From Buchnera aphidicola (Chaitoregma tattakana) (GTDB taxonomy: Bacteria > Pseudomonadota > Gammaproteobacteria > Enterobacterales > Enterobacteriaceae), in the NCBI RefSeq assembly GCF_039370165.1, contig NZ_CP134991.1:124001-188000 (forward strand): DNA of 64,000 bases, in the 5' to 3' direction. The notes under the pieces were generated by a model. It made no database searches. It was not told the origin of the DNA and worked only from the letters and a program-made list of their open reading frames with translations. The position numbers were made by a program, and so were the translations under genes. This document shows, in pieces, positions 34,847 through 45,303 of the stretch. Positions within the stretch are counted from its first letter, which is position 1. Every line of letters begins with the position of its first letter.

Positions 34847-37459
34847 ATGTTAATAAATTTTCTTAAAAACTTTTTTAAAAGTAAAAATCAGAAAACTTTA
34901 GAAAAGATTAATATTACATTAAATATAATAAATGATATGGCAGTTAAATTTTCTAAGTTTAGTGATAAAAAATTAAAAGAATATACTTTTAAATATCGAA
35001 ATGAAGTTTTTAATGGAGTATCTTTAGATATGATTCTTCCTAAAGCATATTCTCTAGTTATAGAAGCTAGTAAGAGAATTTTAGGAATAAAACATTTTAA
35101 TGTTCAAATAATAGGAGGAATAGTTTTACATAATAGCTGCATAGCTGAAATGAAAACAGGAGAAGGTAAAACATTGACATCTACTTTACCAATATATTTA
35201 AATGCTTTGTCATGTAGAGGTGTTCATGTTGTTACTATGAATGATTATCTTGCTAAAAGAGATTATAATCAAAATAAAAAACTGTTTAATTTTTTAGGAG
35301 TTAGTGTTGGTTTAAATTTACCCGAAATGGATTTAAATAAAAAAAAAAAATCTTATCTAGAAGATATTACATATGGTACTAATAATGAATTCTGTTTTGA
35401 CTATTTAAGAGATAACATGATATTTTGTATGGATCAAAAAGTACAACGAAATTTAAATTATGCTATTATAGATGAAGTAGATTCTATATTAATTGATGAA
35501 GCTAGAACACCATTAGTAATGTCTGGATCTTTGAGTGCTGATAAAAAGTTGTATAATCAAATTAATAATTTAGTTTCTAATTTTATTTTAGAAGAAAATT
35601 CATTTTTACAAAATTGCGATTCAGAAAAAACTTTCTGTATAGATGAAAAAAGAAAACAAGCATATTTTACTGAAGTAGGATTTATAAAGTTAGAAAAAAT
35701 TTTTGTTGAAAGAAATTTTTTTAAGAAAAACTATTCTTTATATTCTTCTAAAAATATTATTTTTTTTCAATATGCAACAAACGCTTTAAAAGCACATACT
35801 CTATTTTTTAAGAATAAAGATTATATTGTAAAAAATAAAAAGATTTTAATAGTAGACGAGCATACAGGAAGAGTATCTAAAGGACGAAGATGGTCTGATG
35901 GATTACATCAAGCAATAGAGGCTAAAGAAAATATAGAAATTAACAATGAAAATTATACTTTAGCATCTATAACATTTCAAAACTATTTTAGATTGTACAA
36001 AAAAATTTCTGGTATGACTGGTACAGCCGCTACAGAATCAGAAGAATTTAAATCAATATATAATTTAGATACAGTGTCTATCCCAACAAATAAATCTATT
36101 GTTAGAAAAGATTTACCAGATTTAATATATATGACAGAAAAAGAAAAAATTAAAGCAATTATAGAAGACATTAAATCTTGTGTAAAAAGAAAGCAGCCTG
36201 TTTTAGTAGGTACAATATCTATAGAAAAGTCAGAGTTTATATCAAAAAAATTACAACAATTAAATATTAAACATAAAGTTTTAAATGCAAAATTCCATGA
36301 CAAAGAAGCGGAAATAGTTAAAATGGCTGGCGCATTAGGATCAGTTACTATAGCCACTAATATGGCTGGGAGAGGAACAGATATAATGCTAGGTGGAGAT
36401 TTTAACAGTTTGCTGAAATATTATAAAAGTAGTAAACTTAAATTTAATTATAAAAAAATTTTTAATCTTTGGGAAAAAAATAGAAAATTTGTATTGAATT
36501 CTGGAGGATTGCACATAATAGGAACAGAAAGACACGAATCTAGAAGAATAGATAATCAGCTTAAGGGACGAGCCGGCAGACAAGGAGATGTAGGTTCTTC
36601 GAGATTCTATATATCTATGGAGGATTATTTATTAAGAATATTTTTACCTGACAATATGATAAACATAATAAAAAGTTTAGGATTAAAAAAAAATAAATCT
36701 ATAAATAATATTTTTGTTTCTAATGCTATACAAAATTCACAAAAAAAATTAGAAAATTATAATTATGAAATTAGAGCTAGATTATTGGAATATGACGACA
36801 TAATAAATGAGCAAAGAACAATATTTTATGAAAAACGTAATAAAATACTTAGAGATAATAAAGTTGATAAAATAATTTTTGAAATTTCGAAAGAGATTTT
36901 TAAATCTATTGTAAATATGTATTTTGTTGACTCAAGACAATATAATAAAAAAAATATTAAAATGTTAAAAAAATATGTAGAAAAATTTTTTAAAATAAAA
37001 TTTTCTAGAAATTTTTTTTGTTTTAAAAAAAAAACTTTTCATAATAAAAGAGTTATAAGTTTTATTGTAAAAGTTTTAGAAAATAGATATAAGAGAAAGA
37101 AATATTATTTAAAAAAAAATAATTTTAATAAGTTTGAAAAAATTTTAGTATTAAAAATTTTAGACTTATTTTGGAGAGAGCATTTATATGATTTAGAACA
37201 TTTAAAAAACAGTATTTTTTTACGAGGATATGCTGAAAAAGATCCAAAACAGGAGTATAAGAAGGAATCTTTCTTGATGTTTATGAAAATGATATGGTCA
37301 ATAAAACATGAGATAGTTTCATTAATAAGTCTATTTTCTTATGAAAAATGTTCTTTTGAATATTTTATATATACATTAGATGAATTTTATAATAATAAGT
37401 TTTTTTTAAAAACTTCATTTTTTGAATTTATTAAATATAAAAAAAGCAAAAAATTTTAG
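34847..37459 (+). CDS. secA: Preprotein translocase ATPase SecA, without C-terminal zinc tail
   Basis: Motor of the Sec pathway. From the ATG at 34847 (GAGAG ahead) the protein has 870 aa and MLINFLKNFF aligns with the E. coli start; a GTG 12 bp upstream is also in frame. Walker A is AEMKTGEGKT; Walker B region is IDEVDSILIDEARTPL; VTMNDYLAKRD, YGTNNEFCFDYLRDNM, SGMTGTAATE, TNMAGRGTDI and LKGRAGRQGD complete the DEAD motor and nucleotide-binding domains. The preprotein cross-linking domain is partly eroded. E. coli SecA has 901 aa and ends in a CxCxS...CH zinc motif that binds SecB and lipids; here the end is plain FIKYKKSKKF with no cysteines. Confidence 0.97.
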   Translation: MLINFLKNFFKSKNQKTLEKINITLNIINDMAVKFSKFSDKKLKEYTFKYRNEVFNGVSLDMILPKAYSLVIEASKRILGIKHFNVQIIGGIVLHNSCIAEMKTGEGKTLTSTLPIYLNALSCRGVHVVTMNDYLAKRDYNQNKKLFNFLGVSVGLNLPEMDLNKKKKSYLEDITYGTNNEFCFDYLRDNMIFCMDQKVQRNLNYAIIDEVDSILIDEARTPLVMSGSLSADKKLYNQINNLVSNFILEENSFLQNCDSEKTFCIDEKRKQAYFTEVGFIKLEKIFVERNFFKKNYSLYSSKNIIFFQYATNALKAHTLFFKNKDYIVKNKKILIVDEHTGRVSKGRRWSDGLHQAIEAKENIEINNENYTLASITFQNYFRLYKKISGMTGTAATESEEFKSIYNLDTVSIPTNKSIVRKDLPDLIYMTEKEKIKAIIEDIKSCVKRKQPVLVGTISIEKSEFISKKLQQLNIKHKVLNAKFHDKEAEIVKMAGALGSVTIATNMAGRGTDIMLGGDFNSLLKYYKSSKLKFNYKKIFNLWEKNRKFVLNSGGLHIIGTERHESRRIDNQLKGRAGRQGDVGSSRFYISMEDYLLRIFLPDNMINIIKSLGLKKNKSINNIFVSNAIQNSQKKLENYNYEIRARLLEYDDIINEQRTIFYEKRNKILRDNKVDKIIFEISKEIFKSIVNMYFVDSRQYNKKNIKMLKKYVEKFFKIKFSRNFFCFKKKTFHNKRVISFIVKVLENRYKRKKYYLKKNNFNKFEKILVLKILDLFWREHLYDLEHLKNSIFLRGYAEKDPKQEYKKESFLMFMKMIWSIKHEIVSLISLFSYEKCSFEYFIYTLDEFYNNKFFLKTSFFEFIKYKKSKKF

Positions 37460-37893
37460 TAATATTTTACTTTGTTTATATAAAAAAATATTTTTTATAA
37501 TTTTTTATATGGTTTAGTGACTTTTAAGAATTTTATAAATTATATAAAATTAAAATTTTTATAAAATAAGTCATAATATTTTTAAAGTTATAATAACTAA
37601 TTATATATAACAAAAAATTTGTAATGTATTGAAATTTTAAGTTAATATCTATGTATATTTATTAGTATTATAAAAATTTAATATTATATTGTATATATAA
37701 AATTAAACAAATATTATTTAATATATTTTTTAAAATATTTACATTTTTATAAAAAAAATTGTTTATAAAACACTGGATTTTTTTTTAAAATACGTGATGA
37801 CATAAACGTTTTTTTTAAAAAATTTTTATTTAATATGTTTTATAAACATTTTTAACTTTTTTTTGAAATACATTAATATAAAATAGGATTTTT
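37460..37893. other. 434-bp intergenic region between secA and aceE, no gene seen
   Basis: The longest gene-free stretch in the window. It is almost pure A/T with no ORF, RNA or remnant I can recognise. In the pea-aphid Buchnera order as I recall it, mutT, coaE and guaC are here; none of their motifs is visible. A short palindrome, ATGTTT-TAT-AAACAT, near 37837 is the only local structure. No PdhR-like operator (AATTGGT...ACCAATT) is present before aceE. Confidence 0.6.
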
Positions 37894-40557
37894 ATGTATA
37901 ATAATTTTAATAAAAATATAGATAAATTAGAATTGCATGAATGGTTTTTGTCTATAAAGTCTTTTATTAACAAGGAAGGAATTGCAAATTCAAAAATTTT
38001 GTTAAAGGAAATAAATAAAATTTTTCATAAATTTGGGATAGTAATTGATACTACAACAAATTTATCTACGGACTATTTAAATTCTATAGACAAAGATTCA
38101 GAAGAAAAATATCCTGGTGATTTAGTTATTGAGAAGAAAATAAGATCTGCAATGCGATGGAATGCAATTGTTATGGTTTTGAAATCATATAATAAAAAGT
38201 TAGATTTAGGGGGGCATATTTCTTCTTTTCAATCATCAGCTAATATATATGATGTTTGTTTCAACCATTTTTTTAAAGCTAGTAATAAAGATAATTTAGG
38301 AGATTTAATATATTTTCAGGGGCATATTTCTCCAGGAATATATGCTAGAGCATATTTAGAAGGCAGAATTACAGAGCATCAAATGGATAATTTTAGACAA
38401 GAAATAAATGGAACTGGATTGCCTTCTTATCCTCATCCTAAGTTGATGCCTGAATTCTGGCAGTTTCCTACTGTTTCTATGGGATTGACTTCTTCTTTTG
38501 CTATATATCAAGCTAAATTTTTGAAATATCTTCAGGATAGAGGGTTAAAAGATACTTCTACACAAAAAGTATATGCTTTTTTAGGAGATGGAGAAATGGA
38601 TGAGCCTGAATCTAAAGGTTTAATTAATATAGCATCAAGAGAAAATTTAAATAATTTAATTTTTATAATAAACTGTAATCTTCAAAGATTAGATGGTCCT
38701 GTATATGGTAATGGTAAAATAATAAATGAACTAGAATCTTTTTTTTTAGGAGCAGGATGGAAAGTTATAAAAGTTATATGGGGAAGCGGATGGGATAATA
38801 TATTACAAAAAGATAGATCAAAAAGATTAGTAAATTTGATGAATGAAACTTTAGATGGGGACTATCAAAATTTTAAATCTAAAAATGGGGCATTTATTAG
38901 AAAATTTTTTTTTGGGAAATATAAAGAAACTAAAAAATTAGTATACAGCATGACAGATGATGAAATATTTAGTTTAAAGAGAGGGGGTCACGATTCTCAA
39001 AAAATTTTTAATGCTATTAGACAGGCTAATTTAACTAGAAAAAAACCAGTAGTAATACTATTTCACACAGTGAAAGGATACGGTCTAGGAAAAATAGGAG
39101 AAAGTAAAAATGTAGCTCATCAACTAAAAAATATTGATATGAACACAATTTTAAAAATAAAAGAAAATCTTTCACTACCTATAGATAAAAAAAAAATTAA
39201 GAACTTATCATATATAAAATTTCAAAAAAATACGGAAGAATATAATTATATACATATGCATAGAAAAAGATTAGGAGGATATGTACCATTTCGATTACAA
39301 AAGTTTACTAAACATTTTACTTTACCTAAATTTAAAGAATTTTCCTCTATTTTAGTTGAACAGAAAAAAAAACTTTCTACAACTATATCGTTTATTAAAA
39401 TTTTAAATATTCTATTAAAAAATAAATTTATTAATGAAAGAATTGTTCCTATAGTTGCAGACGAAGCTAGAACTTTTGGTATGGAAGTTTTTTTTAGAAA
39501 GATAGGAATATACAATTCTTTAGGGCAAAAATATAATTGCCAAGATAAAAATAATTTTTTATATTATAAAGAAGATAAAAAAGGTCAAATTTTGCAAGAA
39601 GGTATCAACGAATTAGGTGCTGCATCTTCATGGTTAGCTGCTGCTACATCATATAGTAATAATAATTTTCCAGTAATTCCATTTTATATATATTATTCTA
39701 TATTTGGATTTCAACGTGTAGGAGATTTGTTTTGGGCTGCTGGTGATCAACAAGCAAGAGGATTTTTAATAGGTGCTGTGTCAGGAAGAACTACATTAAA
39801 TGGAGAAGGACTTCAACATGGAGATGGTCATAGTCATATTCAATCTTTAACAATACCAAATTGTATATCTTTTGATCCTGCATATTCTTATGAATTAGCT
39901 GTAATTATTCATAATGGTATAGAAAGAATGTATGGAAAATCACAAGAAAATATATATTATTATATAACTGTTACAAATGAAAATTATAATATGCCAAGCA
40001 TGCCTAAAGACTCTGAATATGGGATATGTAAAGGAATATATAAATTAAAAAAATATAAAGGTAAAGTAGGGAATGTGCAGCTTTTAGGGTCTGGATCAAT
40101 ATTAAATAAGGTGTGCGTTGCTGGGGATATTTTATCAAAAGAATATAATATATCTTCAGATGTTTATAGTGTTACTTCTTTTACAGAGATTGCTAGAGAT
40201 GGACAAGATTGCGATAGATGGAATATGATGCATCCTAATCGTACAGAAAAAAAACCATATGTTTTTAATGTTATGAATAACAGCCCAGCAATAGCAGCAA
40301 CTGATTATATGAAATTGTTTGCTGAACAAATAAGAAAATATGTTCCAGCAATTAAATATAGTGTTTTAGGAACTGATGGATTTGGAAGATCTGATAGTAG
40401 GAATAAGTTGAGAGAATATTTTGAAATTAATGAATTTTATATAGTTATATCTGCTTTAAGAGAGTTATGCAATCAAAAAGTAATAAAAAAAAATATTTTG
40501 TTAGAAGCTATAGAAAAATTTAAGATTGATGTGAACAAAGCAAATCCACGTTTGTAA
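37894..40557 (+). CDS. aceE: Pyruvate dehydrogenase E1 component
   Basis: ThDP-dependent homodimeric E1 of the pyruvate dehydrogenase complex. Its 887 aa equal the E. coli length. LGGHISSFQSSANIYDVCFNHFF near the start, GDGEMDEPES with the ThDP-binding GDG...N segment (IINCNLQRLDGPVYGN), HTVKGYG, GEGLQHGDGHSH and YDVYSVTSFTE-type C-terminal motifs (SSDVYSVTSFTE) are all clear. First of aceE-aceF-lpd. TAGGA lies ~8 bp before the ATG. Confidence 0.98.
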   Translation: MYNNFNKNIDKLELHEWFLSIKSFINKEGIANSKILLKEINKIFHKFGIVIDTTTNLSTDYLNSIDKDSEEKYPGDLVIEKKIRSAMRWNAIVMVLKSYNKKLDLGGHISSFQSSANIYDVCFNHFFKASNKDNLGDLIYFQGHISPGIYARAYLEGRITEHQMDNFRQEINGTGLPSYPHPKLMPEFWQFPTVSMGLTSSFAIYQAKFLKYLQDRGLKDTSTQKVYAFLGDGEMDEPESKGLINIASRENLNNLIFIINCNLQRLDGPVYGNGKIINELESFFLGAGWKVIKVIWGSGWDNILQKDRSKRLVNLMNETLDGDYQNFKSKNGAFIRKFFFGKYKETKKLVYSMTDDEIFSLKRGGHDSQKIFNAIRQANLTRKKPVVILFHTVKGYGLGKIGESKNVAHQLKNIDMNTILKIKENLSLPIDKKKIKNLSYIKFQKNTEEYNYIHMHRKRLGGYVPFRLQKFTKHFTLPKFKEFSSILVEQKKKLSTTISFIKILNILLKNKFINERIVPIVADEARTFGMEVFFRKIGIYNSLGQKYNCQDKNNFLYYKEDKKGQILQEGINELGAASSWLAAATSYSNNNFPVIPFYIYYSIFGFQRVGDLFWAAGDQQARGFLIGAVSGRTTLNGEGLQHGDGHSHIQSLTIPNCISFDPAYSYELAVIIHNGIERMYGKSQENIYYYITVTNENYNMPSMPKDSEYGICKGIYKLKKYKGKVGNVQLLGSGSILNKVCVAGDILSKEYNISSDVYSVTSFTEIARDGQDCDRWNMMHPNRTEKKPYVFNVMNNSPAIAATDYMKLFAEQIRKYVPAIKYSVLGTDGFGRSDSRNKLREYFEINEFYIVISALRELCNQKVIKKNILLEAIEKFKIDVNKANPRL

Positions 40558-40572
40558 TAAGAGGTTGATATT

Positions 40573-41799
40573 GTGTATAAAATAGTTAAAATACCCGATG
40601 TCGGAAAAGAAGAGTTAGAAATAATAGATATATTAGTTAAAGTTGGTGATGTTGTTAAAAAAAAACAAGAAATAATTGTAATAGAAGGAGATAAAACTTC
40701 TATTGAAGTACCTTCCCACAAAGATGGTATTGTAAAAGAAATATTTGTTAGTGTAGGAGATAAAGTAAAATCTAATAACAAAATACTTTTATTAAAAACT
40801 AAATTTTTTAAGAAATCTAAAATACCTGGTAAAAATAATAATATATTAGTAAAAAATAAAAAAACATTAGAAATAGACAATCTGAAAAATAATGAAATTT
40901 ATGCTACTCCAATTGTAAGAAAGTTAGCTAGAGAAAATAATGTAAATTTAGAAGAAATAAAGGGTACTGGAATTAAGGGGAGAATATCTAAAGAGGATTT
41001 TGAAAATTTTTTAGAAAAAAAAAGTGTATCTCACATAAAACATGAAAAAAGTGAAGTTTTAGATGAGAAATTTAATTTTAAAAGTTTTGGACCAGTGGAC
41101 ATAATTAAGTTAAGTAAAATACAAAATATTGTGTCTAAAAATTTATGCAGAAGTTGGTCTATTATACCTCATGTTACTCAATTTGATGAAATTGATATTA
41201 CAGATATAGAAAAATTTAGAAAAAATGTAAATTTGGAAATTTCATCTGAAGAAAATAAATCTAATTATAAAATAACTCTTTTACCTTTCATTGTAAAAGT
41301 AATAGGGCTAGCTTTAAAGAAATTTCCTAATTTTAATAGTTCATATTACAGTAAAACTAATACTTTATTTTTGAAAAAATATATTAATGTAGGAGTAGTA
41401 ATAAATTCTAATAGAGGTATATTCATTCCTGTAATAAAGGACATATTGCAAAAAAGTATATTTAAAATTTCTAAAAATATAAGTTGTTTTTCACAAAAGG
41501 TTAGAGATGACTCTTTAAATATAAAAGATATAATTGGCGGAAATTTCACAATATCAAATTTAGGAGGATATGGCAGTCATTATTTTACTCCTATAATTAA
41601 CCATCCTGAAGTCGCTATTTTAGGAATTTCCAAATATATAAATAAAATAGTTCTATTTAATAAAAAAGTTACATCAAGAACTATGCTTCCTATATCTTTA
41701 AGTTATGATCACAGAGTGATAAATGGAGTAGAATCTACAAATTTTATAAATTTTATAAAAAACAAATTAGAAAAATTTTATTATTTTTTAATAAAATAG
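40573..41799 (+). CDS. aceF: Dihydrolipoyllysine acetyltransferase (PDH E2), single lipoyl domain
   Basis: E2 core of pyruvate dehydrogenase. It has 408 aa against 630 in E. coli because there is one lipoyl domain instead of three. The lipoyl lysine is K41 in EGDKTSIEVPS. The E3-binding domain is at about 113-147 (TPIVRKLA, GTGIKGRI). The catalytic domain holds IPHVTQFDE, NFTISNLGG and SLSYDHRVINGVE with H380 and N384; the asparagine in place of the common aspartate also occurs in Azotobacter E2p as I recall. The start is GTG with AAGAGG ahead. It follows aceE by 15 bp. Confidence 0.97.
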   Translation: MYKIVKIPDVGKEELEIIDILVKVGDVVKKKQEIIVIEGDKTSIEVPSHKDGIVKEIFVSVGDKVKSNNKILLLKTKFFKKSKIPGKNNNILVKNKKTLEIDNLKNNEIYATPIVRKLARENNVNLEEIKGTGIKGRISKEDFENFLEKKSVSHIKHEKSEVLDEKFNFKSFGPVDIIKLSKIQNIVSKNLCRSWSIIPHVTQFDEIDITDIEKFRKNVNLEISSEENKSNYKITLLPFIVKVIGLALKKFPNFNSSYYSKTNTLFLKKYINVGVVINSNRGIFIPVIKDILQKSIFKISKNISCFSQKVRDDSLNIKDIIGGNFTISNLGGYGSHYFTPIINHPEVAILGISKYINKIVLFNKKVTSRTMLPISLSYDHRVINGVESTNFINFIKNKLEKFYYFLIK

Positions 41800-41878
41800 T
41801 TTATGTCTAGTTTTAGTGTTAAGAAATGTTTAGTAAAAAAGATTTTATAATATATAAAATAAGAGAATACTAAAAATT

Positions 41879-43288
41879 ATGAAAGAATTACATACAAATA
41901 CTGTTGTGATAGGCGGGGGTCCGGCTGGATATTCTGCTGCTTTTAGATTATCAGATTTAGGAATAGATACTGTTTTAATTGAAAAAAATAATGTATTAGG
42001 AGGAGTTTGTTTACATAATGGATGTATTCCGTCAAAATATTTATTACATATTGCAAATGTAATAGAAGAAGCAAAAAGGTTGAAAGAGTTTGGAATTAAA
42101 ATAGATATTAAAAAAATTAATTTTTTTAAGATGATGTTAGAAAAAAATAAAATAATAAATAAATTAAATAATGGACTTGAACATTCTTCTAAACATAAAA
42201 AAGTTTCTATATTATATGGCTCTGCTAGTTTTGAAAGTGATAATAGTATTATTATAGACAATTGTAAAAATGATAATAGTATTTACACTAGGGTATTTTT
42301 TAAACATGCAGTTATATCTTCTGGTTCTTCCCCTATTTTGATTCCTAATATTCCATATACAAATCCAAGAGTTTGGGATTCTACTGATGCATTAAATTTT
42401 TTAAATCTACCTAAAAAAATGTTAATAATTGGATCTGGTGTTATAGGTATGGAAATAGCTTCCATTTATAGTTCTTTTGGATCAGAAATAGATGTTGTCG
42501 AAAGATCTAAAGTTTTTTTTTCTACTCTAGATAATGATATTTCTAATATTTTTAAAAATTCTTTTAGTAGTAGATTCAGATTACTTTTAGGTACTACTAT
42601 TACCAAAATTTCTGAGACAAACGATGGATTGTTAGTAAGTTTAACAGGATTAAAAAATTTTAATAGAAAAATTTTGTATGATGTGGTATTGGTTGCAGCT
42701 GGAAGAAAAGCTAACATTGAAAGTTTGAAATTAGAAAATGTTTCTATAGATGTTGATACATTTGGTCATATTAAAGTTGATGATAAGCTATGTACTAATA
42801 TAAAAAATATTTATGCTATAGGAGATGTAGTAGGCAATCCTATGTTAGCACATAAAGGATCTTATCAAGGTAAATTGGTTGCAGAAATAATATTCGGTAA
42901 AAATGTTTTTTATGATCCTAAAGTAATACCTTATATTATATATTCTATCCCGGAAGTAGCTTGGGTAGGAACTTTAGAAATGGATGCAATTAAGAACGAT
43001 ATAGATTATAAAGTTTCTAAATTTCCATGGTCTTTTTCTGGAAGATCCTGTGCATCTAGAAATAAATTGGGGCTAACAAAATTAATATTTGATAAAAGCT
43101 CCAATAGAATTATAGGGGGGGCAGTAATAGGAGTGGGAGCTAGTGAAATTCTAGGAGAGATTAGTTTAGCTATAGAAATGTGTTGTGACGCTGAAGATAT
43201 TTCTTTAACTATGCATGCACATCCAACTTTATATGAGACTATATCTATTACTTCAGAAATTTTTCAAGATAAATGTATAGATATATAG
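41879..43288 (+). CDS. lpd: Dihydrolipoyl dehydrogenase (E3)
   Basis: Re-oxidises the lipoyl groups of pyruvate (and, if present, 2-oxoglutarate) dehydrogenase with NAD. It has 469 aa (E. coli 474). FAD site VVIGGGPAGYSAA; redox disulfide C44/C49 in GGVCLHNGCIPSK; NAD site IIGSGVIGMEIA; second FAD motif YAIGDVVGNPMLAHK; active-site HAHPTLYET. Third gene of the PDH operon, ~80 bp after aceF. After it lies a 349-bp gene-free gap. Confidence 0.98.
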   Translation: MKELHTNTVVIGGGPAGYSAAFRLSDLGIDTVLIEKNNVLGGVCLHNGCIPSKYLLHIANVIEEAKRLKEFGIKIDIKKINFFKMMLEKNKIINKLNNGLEHSSKHKKVSILYGSASFESDNSIIIDNCKNDNSIYTRVFFKHAVISSGSSPILIPNIPYTNPRVWDSTDALNFLNLPKKMLIIGSGVIGMEIASIYSSFGSEIDVVERSKVFFSTLDNDISNIFKNSFSSRFRLLLGTTITKISETNDGLLVSLTGLKNFNRKILYDVVLVAAGRKANIESLKLENVSIDVDTFGHIKVDDKLCTNIKNIYAIGDVVGNPMLAHKGSYQGKLVAEIIFGKNVFYDPKVIPYIIYSIPEVAWVGTLEMDAIKNDIDYKVSKFPWSFSGRSCASRNKLGLTKLIFDKSSNRIIGGAVIGVGASEILGEISLAIEMCCDAEDISLTMHAHPTLYETISITSEIFQDKCIDI

Positions 43289-43637
43289 TTTTTAATATAT
43301 TATTATATAAAAATTTATTATATAAATATTCTAATAAAAATTTTTTTTTATTAATTAATAATTTAACATATTTTAATAATAAATATTATTATATTTTATT
43401 GTTTTGTTCAAATGTTACATGCATATTATTTTATTAAAATTTTATATTTTATTAGAAATATATTTTAATTTTTTATTACAGTTAATATGCATGTACTGTT
43501 TATTAAATAGTTTTATGTACTTATTTATAATATTTTCTTTATTTTATTTTTTTATAGTTAAAATATGTTTGTATTAATGTGTTACATAATCTTATGAAAA
43601 TTTGTTTTTTCTAAAATTTTATATTTTTGAAAATACT
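43289..43637. other. intergenic region between lpd and erpA, no gene seen
   Basis: A 349-bp A/T spacer between convergent lpd and erpA. It has no ORF or RNA signature. speD and speE lie here in the pea-aphid Buchnera order as I recall it; no S-adenosylmethionine decarboxylase or spermidine synthase motif is visible. The one structure is the 13-bp inverted repeat listed separately. Confidence 0.6.
43416..43495. repeat. 13-bp perfect inverted repeat with 54-bp spacer
   Basis: TACATGCATATTA (43416-43428) and TAATATGCATGTA (43483-43495) are exact reverse complements, each containing the NsiI-like ATGCAT palindrome. The 54-bp loop is A/T only. All other convergent junctions with room use short-loop hairpins, so this long-loop form is unusual. 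It may be a terminator for lpd/erpA or a decayed element. Confidence 0.5.
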
Positions 43638-43955
43638 TTATATACTAAATGAAATTCCACAACTGCATGTAGTTTTAGCATTAGGATTCTTTACTATGAA
43701 TTTTGATCCATCTAAGTTTTCTAAATAATCTATCTTTCCATTTTGTAGATACTGTATACTAATACAGTCTATTATTATATTTATATTATGCTTTGCTATA
43801 ACTATATCATCGTTTTTTTTTTTTTTTTCTATTTTAAACTCATACTTAAATCCATTGCATCCACCTCCTATTATATATATTCTAAAATATAATTTTTTAT
43901 TAGTAATTTGTGAAATTTTTTTTATAGATTTTTTTGTAAATTTAATGTTTTTCAT
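43638..43955 (-). CDS. erpA: Iron-sulfur cluster insertion protein ErpA
   Basis: An A-type Fe-S carrier that hands clusters to apo-enzymes. It has 105 aa (E. coli 114). The three conserved cysteines are C33 in GGGCNGF and C97/C99 in TTCSCG, ending in [25 protein letters not shown] corresponds to the E. coli segment (key SxQYL and DY.E.L.GS.F). The gene contains a run of 16 A on its coding strand (T at 43813-43828) that encodes part of EKKKKN. Isolated gene between lpd and ftsZ. Confidence 0.96.
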   Translation of the reverse strand: MKNIKFTKKSIKKISQITNKKLYFRIYIIGGGCNGFKYEFKIEKKKKNDDIVIAKHNINIIIDCISIQYLQNGKIDYLENLDGSKFIVKNPNAKTTCSCGISFSI

Positions 43956-44121
43956 TTTGTGTATTTTTTAAAAAAATATATATATAATATATTTATTTAT
44001 AAAAGTTAAAAAAAATTTATTATACTTATATAATAAAAAGTATTAGTAAATATATTTGTTAAAGCGTCGCTATAGTTAGTTATATATTCTATTTTGTTAA
44101 ATATCATAAGTTACCTATTTT

Positions 44122-45285
44122 TTATATTTTGTTTTTATTATGATTTCTTAAAAATGTTGGTATGTCTAAATAATCCATTTTTTTATTTTTTTTTATATAA
44201 TCTTCATTTCTTGAATTAATTTCTGTTATTACTTTATTACTTTCTTTCTTTTTTTGCAAATATTGTTTTTGATATTTTAATTGATTTTTTTCAAAAGTTT
44301 TTTTTTTAGTGTTATTTATATTATAAATTTTTTCTGGAGATATTCCTGTAGCAACTATTGTCACTCTTAGCTCTTCTTGCATATCATCATCTAATGATGT
44401 TCCTATTACTACAGTTGCGTTTTCTGAAGAAAAATTTCTAATTGTATTACCTACTATTTCAAATTCTTCTAATTTTAAATCTAATCCAGCTGTTATGTTT
44501 ACTAGAACTCCTCTTGCTCCAGATAAATCTATATCTTCTAATAAAGGACTAGAAACTGCCATTTCAGCCGCCTCTTCAGCTCTATTATCACCGGAAGATA
44601 CTCCAGTCCCCATAATAGCATATCCCATTTCTGACATAACTGTTCTAACATCTGCAAAATCTACATTCATAAGCCCTGGTTTAGTTATAAGTTCAGCTAT
44701 TCCTTGTACAGCCCCATTTAGAACATTATTTGCTGCTCTAAATGCATCTAATAGTGAAATTCCTCTTGTTAATACTTTAAGCAATTTGTCATTAGGTATT
44801 GTTATCAGTGAATCTACATTTTTAGACAGCTCCATGATTCCCTGCTCTGCATATAACATTTTTTTTTTACCTTCAAAACTGAATGGTTTGGTTACCACTG
44901 CTACAGTCAATATACCCATATTTTTTGAGATTTCAGCTATTATAGGAGCCGCTCCAGTCCCGGTCCCTCCTCCCATGCCGGCAGCTATAAAAATCATATC
45001 AGCTCCTTCTATAGCTGTTTTTAAAGATTCTTTATCCTCTTTTGCTGAACTTTTACCAATTTCTGGATTAGATCCAGCTCCTAAACCTCTAGTTATGTTT
45101 TTTCCTATTTGTATTGTTTGTTCAACCTCTATTTTTTTTAGTGCTTGTGAATCAGTATTAACAGCAAAAAATTCTACTCCTGCAATTTTTTCCTTAATCA
45201 TATGTTCTATAGCATTTCCACCTCCCCCGCCTACTCCCATAACTTTTATGACAGCTTCTTTAATAGAATCTAAATTTTCGAACAT
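44122..45285 (-). CDS. ftsZ: Cell division protein FtsZ
   Basis: Tubulin-like GTPase of the division ring. It has 387 aa (E. coli 383). GTP-binding motifs: [15 protein letters not shown] at the start and the tubulin signature [12 protein letters not shown]; the T7 loop [10 protein letters not shown]. After a lysine-rich linker the C-terminal peptide [13 protein letters not shown] is kept; this peptide binds FtsA (and ZipA in E. coli). Starts 18 bp after ftsA. No peptidoglycan-synthesis gene is nearby, unlike the usual dcw cluster. Confidence 0.98.
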   Translation of the reverse strand: MFENLDSIKEAVIKVMGVGGGGGNAIEHMIKEKIAGVEFFAVNTDSQALKKIEVEQTIQIGKNITRGLGAGSNPEIGKSSAKEDKESLKTAIEGADMIFIAAGMGGGTGTGAAPIIAEISKNMGILTVAVVTKPFSFEGKKKMLYAEQGIMELSKNVDSLITIPNDKLLKVLTRGISLLDAFRAANNVLNGAVQGIAELITKPGLMNVDFADVRTVMSEMGYAIMGTGVSSGDNRAEEAAEMAVSSPLLEDIDLSGARGVLVNITAGLDLKLEEFEIVGNTIRNFSSENATVVIGTSLDDDMQEELRVTIVATGISPEKIYNINNTKKKTFEKNQLKYQKQYLQKKKESNKVITEINSRNEDYIKKNKKMDYLDIPTFLRNHNKNKI

Positions 45286-45303
45286 TTTTTTACCTTATAT
45301 TTT

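Noticed and set aside
41707..41727. Asparagine in the DHRxxNG motif of AceF in place of aspartate
   Set aside because: As I recall, the Azotobacter vinelandii E2p also has asparagine there and is active, so it is not a loss of function.
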